A DNA stretch of 6,422 nt from Actinomycetes bacterium (GTDB lineage Bacteria > Actinomycetota > Actinomycetes > Streptosporangiales > Streptosporangiaceae), in assembly GCA_025964635.1 (NCBI GenBank), contig JAOPYP010000504.1, positions 1-6,422 of the forward strand, given 5' to 3'. The notes under the pieces were generated by a model that worked only from the letters and a program-made list of their open reading frames with translations, made no database searches and was not told where the DNA came from. The position numbers and the translations under genes are program-made. Below are positions 1-4,461 of the stretch, in pieces. Every line of letters starts with the position of its first letter. Position 1 is the stretch's first letter.

Positions 1-792
1 TCCCGGCCGGACATCGCCCGCTGCCTGGCCGGCATCGGTCGGGTCGCCCTGGACCAGGGACAGCTCGCCCTGGCCCGGCCGCACCTGGCGGAGAGCCTGC
101 GGCTGAGCCAGCTGACCGGGGCCCGGATCGGCGTGGCCCGCGGCCTGGAGTCGTTCGCGGCGCTGTGTGCGCGGGAGGGTCAGGGCCGCCCGGCGGTCCT
201 GCTGGCCGCGGCGGCCGCCGCGCTGCGCGAGGCGGCAGGCCTGCCCGCGTCATCCGCCGGCCGGACCCAGCAGCACCTGGACGCGGCCCGCGGCCTGGGC
301 CAGGAGGCGCTCACCGGGCTGTGGGAGGAAGGCCTGCGCCTGACGCCCGACGCCGCGGTGACCCTGGCGCTGACGTCCGGTCCCGAGGTGGCGCTGGGGT
401 CCGGTCCCGGGGCCGGAGGCGAGTCCGGGCCCGCGGCGGGGGGCGAGTCCGGGGGCGAGTCCGGGCCCGCGGCCGGAGGCGAGTCCGGGGGCGGGGCCGG
501 CCCGGGAGCGCCGCCGTCTCCGGTCACGGGCCTGGCCGCCGCGTCCCGGATGCCCCCGCAGTCCTCGCTAACCCCGCGGGAGCGCGAGATCACCGCGCTT
601 ATCGCGCGGGGGTACAGCAATAAGGGCATCGCGGACGAGCTGGTTATCAGTCCGGCTACCGCAGCACGCCACGTTGCGAATATCCTGTCCAAGCTGGGCT
701 TTACCTCGCGGGCCCAGATCGCTGCCTGGGCTGCGGGGAACGGGTCAATCCAGCCGTCTGCGGCCCACGAACGGGGCAGCTTCATCCCGTGA
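1..792 (+). CDS. LuxR-family transcriptional regulator, C-terminal part (5' end outside window)
   Basis: The reading frame is open from base 1 to the TGA at 790-792 (263 residues visible), so the gene starts upstream; the GTG at 133 is internal. The first ~65 residues (around 'IARCLAGIGRVALDQGQLAL' and 'ARPHLAESLRLS') look like TPR-type helical repeats, as found before the DNA-binding domain in large ATP-binding LuxR (LAL/MalT-like) or similar regulators. Next comes a Gly/Ser/Glu/Pro-rich linker with tandem repeats (about residues 125-185). A canonical LuxR helix-turn-helix ends the protein (about 188-248), with the conserved 'LTPREREI' opening and 'SPATAARHVANILSKLG' recognition-helix region. 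It presumably activates or represses genes in response to a signal read by the missing N-terminal part. The final domain is certain; the LAL assignment is an inference. Codons in the helix-turn-helix are noticeably less GC-biased than in the rest of the gene. The next gene starts 58 bp downstream. Confidence 0.88.
   Translation, partial: SRPDIARCLAGIGRVALDQGQLALARPHLAESLRLSQLTGARIGVARGLESFAALCAREGQGRPAVLLAAAAAALREAAGLPASSAGRTQQHLDAARGLGQEALTGLWEEGLRLTPDAAVTLALTSGPEVALGSGPGAGGESGPAAGGESGGESGPAAGGESGGGAGPGAPPSPVTGLAAASRMPPQSSLTPREREITALIARGYSNKGIADELVISPATAARHVANILSKLGFTSRAQIAAWAAGNGSIQPSAAHERGSFIP
411..490 (+). repeat. In-frame GC-rich tandem repeat coding a GGESG linker
   Basis: The 10-mer GGCCGGAGGC followed by GAGTCCGGG occurs at 411 and again at 471, giving 19 identical bases 60 bp apart. 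GAGTCC recurs at 421, 445, 457 and 481, so the spacings are 24, 12 and 24 bp, all multiples of 12 and of 3. It encodes repeated Gly-Gly-Glu-Ser-Gly units with Pro-Ala-Ala spacers, joining the helical-repeat region of the LuxR-type regulator to its DNA-binding domain. Because the period keeps the frame, copy number could vary without breaking the gene. Confidence 0.8.
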
Positions 793-840
793 TGCCGCCT
801 ACGATGGACCCTGGCCGGGCCACCATTGGCACCATTTCAT

Positions 841-848
841 AGGACGGG
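841..848 (+). promoter_or_regulatory. Ribosome binding site of the DUF929 gene
   Basis: AGGACGGG lies just before the ATG at 851, with AGGA six bases from the start codon. It decides the start: the frame is open back to an ATG at 674, but that would run inside the helix-turn-helix coding part of the upstream LuxR gene, and the residues it adds do not fit the family. The preceding 793-840 contains two copies of CACCATT (821 and 830). Confidence 0.6.
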
Positions 849-850
849 TA

Positions 851-1762
851 ATGGGCAAGGCGAGCAGGAACAAGCGGGAGAGCGCCCGCGAGAGGATCGC
901 GGCGCAGCGGGCGGCTGAGCGCAAGGCGGAGATCCGCAACCGGATGTTCATCACCGGGGGGAGCATCCTCGGCGTGCTGGCCATCGTGATCGGCTTCATC
1001 GTCTTCAAGACCACGCAGAGCCCGGCCTCGACGAACGGCGCCAGTGCCACCTCCGCGACCGGCACCGCCCTGCCAGCCAGCGTGATCAAGGACATCACCA
1101 GCGTGCCGGCCTCCACGCTCACGTCGGTGGGCACCGGTACCGCCGCCGCCAAAAGCGTGGCCCTGGTGTCCTCGGCCAAGCCGCTGACCTCCGGCGGCAA
1201 GCCCCAGATCCTGTATATCGGCGCTGAGTACTGCCCGTACTGCGCCACCGAGCGGTGGTCCATGGCCGTGGCGCTCAGCCGCTTCGGCACGTTCAGCGGC
1301 CTGCACGGCATCCACTCCTCCAGCACCGACGTGTACCCGAGCACGCCGACGCTGACGTTCTACAAGTCCACGTACACCAGCAAGTACCTGACCTTCACCG
1401 CGGTCGAGACGCAGACCGAGAAGCAGGGGACGGCGCTGCAGAAGACCACCGCCGCGCAGAACGCGCTGCTCACCAAGTACGACAGCCCGCCGTACGTGGC
1501 CCAGGCGAACGCGGGCGCCATCCCGTTCATCGACTTCGGCGGGAAGTACTTCATCCACGGCGCCCAGTACAACCCGCAGATCCTCGCCGGCCAGACCTGG
1601 GCTCAGGTGGCCGCCGCGCTCAAGGACCCGAATAGCGCGATCGCCAAGGGCGCGGACGGCGCGGCCAACATGATCACCGCGACGATCTGCAAGACCACGA
1701 ACAACCAGCCGTCCAGCGTCTGCACCTCACCGACGATCAAGACCATCGAAGGCCAGATCTGA
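851..1762 (+). CDS. DUF929 family membrane-anchored thioredoxin-fold protein (putative DsbA-like partner of VKOR)
   Basis: A 303-residue protein. The strongly basic N-terminus (about 1-31, rich in Arg/Lys/Ala) is followed by one membrane segment (about 32-53, 'GGSILGVLAIVIGFIVF'), a Ser/Thr/Ala-rich linker (about 54-80) and a globular domain that should lie outside the membrane. The globular part matches DUF929: 'LYIGAEYCPYCATERW' holds a thioredoxin-like CPYC at C128/C131, and 'AGAIPFIDFG' carries a likely cis-proline (P225). Two further cysteines, C280 and C291, lie near the C-terminus. Thioredoxin-fold proteins with CxxC exchange disulfides with substrate proteins. The start is ATG 851, with AGGA six bases upstream. 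The TGA stop overlaps the ATG of the VKOR gene by one base, so the two are very probably co-translated, and I infer that VKOR reoxidises the CPYC pair. The family match is confident; oxidase rather than reductase or isomerase activity is inferred from context. No clear promoter is seen; it could have its own or be read from the LuxR gene. Confidence 0.88.
   Translation: MGKASRNKRESARERIAAQRAAERKAEIRNRMFITGGSILGVLAIVIGFIVFKTTQSPASTNGASATSATGTALPASVIKDITSVPASTLTSVGTGTAAAKSVALVSSAKPLTSGGKPQILYIGAEYCPYCATERWSMAVALSRFGTFSGLHGIHSSSTDVYPSTPTLTFYKSTYTSKYLTFTAVETQTEKQGTALQKTTAAQNALLTKYDSPPYVAQANAGAIPFIDFGGKYFIHGAQYNPQILAGQTWAQVAAALKDPNSAIAKGADGAANMITATICKTTNNQPSSVCTSPTIKTIEGQI
1748..1752 (+). promoter_or_regulatory. 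Ribosome binding site of the VKOR gene, inside the DUF929 coding end
   Basis: GAAGG lies nine bases before the ATG at 1762, within the last codons of the DUF929 gene. With the TGATG stop/start overlap it supports translational coupling and fixes the VKOR start. Confidence 0.55.
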
Positions 1763-2469
1763 TGTCCGGCCCCCGTCAGCCCGCGGGCGCGGGTGCCAGG
1801 AAGAACAAGGGCACCCGCGGCGGCCGGCCGGAGGCCCAGCCGGTCACCGCGCAGGCCCGGCGGCCGGGGGGCCAGGCGCAGCGGACCGGGACGCAGCGGA
1901 CCGGGACGCAGCGGACCGGGACGGCGCAAGGGACGGGGCAGGCGCAGCGCGGGCGGGAGCGCAAGGTAACCGCCACGGCCGCCGCCCCTCCGGCCGGGCC
2001 GGGGATCACCATCCCGCCGCTCTGGTACCAGCTGGCCACATGGGCGGTGGCCATCGCCGGCCTCGGCGTCTCGGTCTACCTGACCATCGCCCACTACACC
2101 AGTTCCTCGATCCTGGCCTGCTCCGACAACGGGCTGGTCAACTGTGGGCTGGTCACCACCAGTTCCCAGTCCATGGTGTTCGGCGTGTTCCCGGTGGCCG
2201 TGCTCGGGCTGGCCTTCTTCGTGTTCATGGTCGCAGCCGTCTCTCCCTGGGCCTGGCGGCTGAAGTTCCCGGCGCTCACCTGGATCCGGGTGGCGTCGGT
2301 GGTGGTCGGCATCGGGTTCGTGCTGTACCTGGTCTACACCGAGCTGTTCACGCTGAACGCGATCTGCCTGTGGTGCACGAGCGTGCACGTGCTGACGTTC
2401 CTGCTGTTCGTCCTGATCGTGAGCGGTGCCGCCGCCGGGTACGGCCTCCGGGAGCGGGACTACTCCTAG
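1762..2469 (+). CDS. Vitamin K epoxide reductase (VKOR) family integral membrane protein
   Basis: A 235-residue protein. VKOR homologues in actinobacteria replace DsbB: they pass electrons from an oxidised-fold partner protein to membrane quinone and so drive disulfide formation outside the membrane. Visible hallmarks are the loop cysteine pair C120 and C128 after the first membrane helix ('LACSDNGLVNCGLV', spacing as in human VKORC1 C43/C51), the following 'MVFGVFPVAVLG' segment, and the quinone-side CxxC C202-L-W-C205 in 'NAICLWCTSVHV'. Membrane helices are about 90-112, 138-160, 172-195 and 203-225. The first ~85 residues are an unusual basic, low-complexity cytoplasmic extension with three QRTGT repeats (residues 40-54). 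No thioredoxin domain is fused, which fits the separate DUF929 gene just upstream supplying it. The TAG stop is 7 bp from the stop of the convergent GH3 gene. Family assignment is confident; the partner is inferred from coupling. Confidence 0.92.
   Translation: MSGPRQPAGAGARKNKGTRGGRPEAQPVTAQARRPGGQAQRTGTQRTGTQRTGTAQGTGQAQRGRERKVTATAAAPPAGPGITIPPLWYQLATWAVAIAGLGVSVYLTIAHYTSSSILACSDNGLVNCGLVTTSSQSMVFGVFPVAVLGLAFFVFMVAAVSPWAWRLKFPALTWIRVASVVVGIGFVLYLVYTELFTLNAICLWCTSVHVLTFLLFVLIVSGAAAGYGLRERDYS
1879..1923 (+). repeat. Three perfect 15-bp tandem repeats in the VKOR gene (QRTGT x3)
   Basis: The unit CAGCGGACCGGGACG is repeated three times without mismatch (1879-1893, 1894-1908, 1909-1923), in frame, coding Gln-Arg-Thr-Gly-Thr each time. 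A degenerate continuation (GCGCAAGGGACGGGG) follows. It lies in the disordered basic N-terminal extension, ahead of the first membrane helix. Confidence 0.92.
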
Positions 2470-2486
2470 CCGGACTTCAGCCGGCT
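2468..2486. terminator. Possible short hairpin between convergent VKOR and GH3 genes
   Basis: AGCCGG (2468-2473) and CCGGCT (2481-2486) can form a 6-bp stem around a 7-base loop at the point where the two convergent genes end. It reads the same on either strand and could serve as a weak two-way transcription end. There is no T-run on either side, and such short stems arise easily at this GC content, so this is tentative. Confidence 0.25.
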
Positions 2487-3709
2487 GGCCGTCCCTGGCT
2501 GGCCGCCCGGCTGCCCCGCAGCGAGGCCCGCAGCGAGGCGATCCGTGCTACCGCGGCTTCGCCGGAAGCCCGGCTCAGCAGGCCGTTCCGGTAGGCGCGG
2601 GCCAGCCCGCCCGCGGCGCGCTGCCCCTCGCCGACGCTGTGCCCGGCGCAGAGCAGCAGGTCCATCCCGGCCAGCGCGGCCAGCTGGCCCCGGCGCGCGA
2701 TCGTGCCGTCGCGGCGCAGGGCGCCCGCCTCCAGCGCGTCGGTGACGGTCACCCCGTGGAAGCCCAGCCGCCGGCGCAGCTCGTCCTGCACCACCAGAGG
2801 CGACAGCCCGGCCGGCCGGTGCGGGTCCAGCGCCGGGTACACCGCCCACGACACCATGACCAGCCTGACCCCGGCCGCGATCGCGGCCCGGTAGGGGCGC
2901 TCATCCACCCGGCGCAGGACGGCCGCACGGACCTTCAGCGTCACCGGCCTCAGGTCGGTGTCCTGGTCGCGGGATGCCGCGCCGAGGCCGGGAAAGTGCT
3001 TGGCAGCGGCCGCCACGCCCGCGCCCTGCTGGTTCCGCACGAACTCCGCGCCCAGCCTGGCCACCGGCCGCGGGCGGCGGCTGTACGAGCGGCCGTACTG
3101 GTCGATGAAGTTCCCGGCCGCGCGGTAGACGTCGACCACGGGGGCGAGGTTCACGTTCAGCCCGGCCTGGCGGAGGGTCGCGGCGGCGCCCGCACCCGCG
3201 AGGCGGGCCTGCGCCGCCGGGTCGGCCGCCTGGCCGATCTGCTTCTCGGAGAGGTCCGGCGGCCCGGGAAGCCGGCGCACGATCCCCCCTTCCTGATCGG
3301 CCATGAGCAGCAGCGGCGCCCGCACCGGGTTGCGCCTGCTCGCGTCCGCCCGCTGGAGCCGCCGGGCCACGGCGGCCAGCTGAGCGGGGCTGGAGATGTT
3401 CCCGGCGAAGAAGATGACCCCGGCCGCCTCGCCCCGGCGGATCGCCCGGATCAGGGCCCGCGGCGGGGTCAGGCCGGGATAGCTGTAGATCACCCGCTGG
3501 CCGGCCAGCTGCGCGTCGGTCAGCCGGTGGAGGGCTACCGCCGGGGACGCGGCCGGCCAGGGATCCGGCGTATGCCACGCCGCGGCGGTCGGGGCCGCCC
3601 CGGCGACGGCCGAGGCGGTCACGGCGGTCACGGCCATCCCCAGCACCGCGGTACGGGCCGCGGCCCGGGGTGTCCTGCTCCGGCGACACCTGGACCAGTG
3701 CTTCACCAC
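2477..3709 (-). CDS. Secreted glycoside hydrolase family 3 protein, NagZ-like, with altered acid/base residue
   Basis: A 410-residue protein. Residues 1-44 form a basic then Ala/Val-rich Sec-type signal peptide, probably cut near 'PTAAA-W'; there is no lipobox cysteine. The rest is a GH3 (beta/alpha)8 barrel of the beta-N-acetylhexosaminidase type: 'LLLMADQEGGIVRRLPG' (D138-Q-E-G-G), 'LAPVVDV' (188-194), 'KHFPGLG' (K237-G243) and 'TVTDALEAGAL', where D324 is the expected nucleophile. In NagZ enzymes the KHFPGHG motif is followed by Asp-x-His, whose His is the acid/base; here the positions read D248-Q249-D250, so the His is replaced by Asp, and the preceding GHG is GLG. The substrate may be peptidoglycan-derived GlcNAc sugars, but the altered dyad leaves this open. 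Start GTG 3709 (a second GTG follows at 3706), with GAGAGG seven bases upstream. It is divergent from the MarR gene and convergent with VKOR. The mature protein has one cysteine (C354), so it is not an obvious disulfide substrate. Confidence 0.9.
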   Translation of the reverse strand: MVKHWSRCRRSRTPRAAARTAVLGMAVTAVTASAVAGAAPTAAAWHTPDPWPAASPAVALHRLTDAQLAGQRVIYSYPGLTPPRALIRAIRRGEAAGVIFFAGNISSPAQLAAVARRLQRADASRRNPVRAPLLLMADQEGGIVRRLPGPPDLSEKQIGQAADPAAQARLAGAGAAATLRQAGLNVNLAPVVDVYRAAGNFIDQYGRSYSRRPRPVARLGAEFVRNQQGAGVAAAAKHFPGLGAASRDQDTDLRPVTLKVRAAVLRRVDERPYRAAIAAGVRLVMVSWAVYPALDPHRPAGLSPLVVQDELRRRLGFHGVTVTDALEAGALRRDGTIARRGQLAALAGMDLLLCAGHSVGEGQRAAGGLARAYRNGLLSRASGEAAVARIASLRASLRGSRAASQGRPAG

Positions 3710-3716
3710 GTGCCCG

Positions 3717-3722
3717 CCTCTC
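3717..3722 (-). promoter_or_regulatory. Ribosome binding site of the GH3 gene
   Basis: On the minus strand GAGAGG lies seven bases before the GTG at 3709 and ten before the GTG at 3706, so it fits either start. Confidence 0.5.
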
Positions 3723-3777
3723 GGAGGTGGTGGCCGGCCGGCTGCCGCTAGCGACAGGTAACCGGAGAGTGACGCTG

Positions 3778-3786
3778 AGTATCACA
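3778..3786 (-). promoter_or_regulatory. Candidate extended -10 element for the GH3 gene
   Basis: The minus strand reads TGTGATACT here: a TGn extension followed by GATACT, four of six bases matching TATAAT. Transcription would begin near 3771, giving a leader of about 60 bases before GTG 3709. No good -35 hexamer stands out, which is acceptable for an extended -10 promoter. The only other candidate in this gap is the AT-rich patch nearer the MarR gene. Confidence 0.35.
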
Positions 3787-3831
3787 CGATCGGAAGGCGG
3801 CCTCCACGGGAATCGCCGGTTCCCGCCCATT

Positions 3832-3846
3832 GTTAGCTGGGCTAAC
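3832..3846. promoter_or_regulatory. Perfect palindrome, likely MarR operator in the divergent region
   Basis: GTTAGC (3832-3837), a TGG spacer, and GCTAAC (3841-3846) form a perfect inverted repeat centred about 50 bp before the MarR start. A further half-site (CTAAC) lies at 3865-3869. MarR dimers typically bind such inverted repeats over their own promoters, and this one sits just upstream of the only AT-rich stretch in the region. I infer autoregulation; effects on the divergent GH3 gene are possible since the intergenic region is only about 180 bp. Confidence 0.6.
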
Positions 3847-3852
3847 GGAAAA

Positions 3853-3862
3853 TTTATAGACT
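3853..3862 (+). promoter_or_regulatory. Candidate -10 region of the MarR-ABC operon
   Basis: TTTATAGACT is embedded in an AT-rich patch (3848-3862) that contrasts sharply with its surroundings. TATAGA (3855-3860) or TAGACT (3857-3862, fitting TAnnnT) could be the -10 element. TTGTTA at 3830-3835, overlapping the palindrome, is a possible -35, though the 19-21 bp spacer is long. Predicted transcription starts fall near 3867-3871, right at the upstream in-frame GTG (3871) and about 20 bases before ATG 3889. Confidence 0.45.
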
Positions 3863-3888
3863 GCCTAACTGTGAGCGAGGCGCACAAC

Positions 3889-4461
3889 ATGGCGGGCGGC
3901 GCCGACACGTCCCAGGCCATCATGGTCATCCTCCGGCTGTTCCGCGGCCTGGAGGGCGTGGACACCGGGCTGACGCCCTCCCAGTACCGCATCATGAAGC
4001 TGGCCGGCGCCGGTGGCGAGCGTTCCACCCGGCTGGCGCAGCGGCTGGCGGTCGCCAAGCCGACGCTCACCGCGACCGCCGACGGCCTGGTGGCCGCCGG
4101 GTACGCCAGCCGGGCGGCCGAGCCGGGCGACCGGAGGGTGGTACGGCTCTCGCTGACCCCGGCCGGCCGGGCGGCGCTGGACCGGGCCGACGCCGCGTAT
4201 TCGGCCTGGCTCGGCCAGCTGCTGGACGCTACCGGGGACCAGGCGGCGGTGCTGGATGCGCTGGAGCTGCTCGGCTCGGCGATGACCGAGGCGAGGCGGG
4301 CGAGGAACGGGCTCGCCTCTCGCGACGACGGGGACATGGCGGAAGATCCCGGGGGGTCGTCCCCCCGGGCGGGCGCAGACGGGGACGGAAAGGAACGGGC
4401 CCACGGACACCGAACGGCATACCAGCACGACCATGCTGCCCAGCGGGAAGGCGGTGGATAA
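3889..4461 (+). CDS. MarR-family winged-helix transcriptional regulator
   Basis: A 190-residue protein from ATG 3889. Residues ~8-140 match MarR: an N-terminal dimerisation helix, 'LTPSQYRIMKLAG' (28-40), the recognition-helix region 'LAVAKPTLTATADGLVAAGY' (53-72), the wing with the conserved D81-R-R in 'EPGDRRVVRLSLTPAG', and C-terminal dimerisation helices to about 140. It has no cysteine, so it is not a thiol-redox sensor of the OhrR type; a small ligand is more likely. Residues ~142-190 are a polar, Gly/Asp/His-rich tail longer than usual for the family. GAGG (3877-3880) eight bases before ATG 3889 supports this start; GTG 3871 is an alternative adding six residues and could be used on a leaderless transcript. 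The gene overlaps the ABC exporter gene by 29 bp, so the two form an operon. Likely role: repressor of the exporter, binding the palindrome at 3832-3846. The family is certain; ligand and target are inferred. Confidence 0.9.
   Translation: MAGGADTSQAIMVILRLFRGLEGVDTGLTPSQYRIMKLAGAGGERSTRLAQRLAVAKPTLTATADGLVAAGYASRAAEPGDRRVVRLSLTPAGRAALDRADAAYSAWLGQLLDATGDQAAVLDALELLGSAMTEARRARNGLASRDDGDMAEDPGGSSPRAGADGDGKERAHGHRTAYQHDHAAQREGGG
4348..4369 (+). other. Very stable all-GC hairpin in the 3' end of the MarR gene
   Basis: CCCGGGGGG (4348-4356) pairs perfectly with CCCCCCGGG (4361-4369) around a TCGT loop, giving nine consecutive G-C pairs. It lies inside the MarR tail codons, 63 bases before the ABC ATG at 4433. 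No T-run follows, so it is not a classical intrinsic terminator. It could slow polymerase or ribosomes, block 3' exonucleases, or tune the regulator-to-transporter ratio, or it may simply reflect base composition. Confidence 0.6.

Noticed and set aside
737..758. GGAAC...CGTC resembling an ECF sigma factor promoter
   Set aside because: The gap between the two boxes is 13 bp, shorter than the usual 16-19, and it lies inside the LuxR coding sequence.
800..805. TACGAT as a -10 element for the DUF929-VKOR pair
   Set aside because: It fits TAnnnT, but no -35 is visible at a proper distance and the motif is too short to stand alone.
674..850. N-terminal extension of the DUF929 gene from the ATG at 674
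   Set aside because: The extra residues overlap the LuxR helix-turn-helix in another frame and resemble no DUF929 N-terminus; ATG 851 has a ribosome binding site and gives the expected basic end plus membrane anchor.
3650..3709. Twin-arginine signal in the GH3 protein
   Set aside because: Arg-Arg occurs at residues 9-10 but the following Ser-Arg-Thr-Pro does not fit the S/T-R-R-x-F-L-K pattern; a Sec-type signal is more likely.
2426..3751. Open frame of 441 codons on the plus strand opposite the GH3 gene
   Set aside because: Arg/Pro/Gly-rich with no domain or signal; the opposite strand has clear GH3 motifs, a signal peptide and a ribosome binding site.
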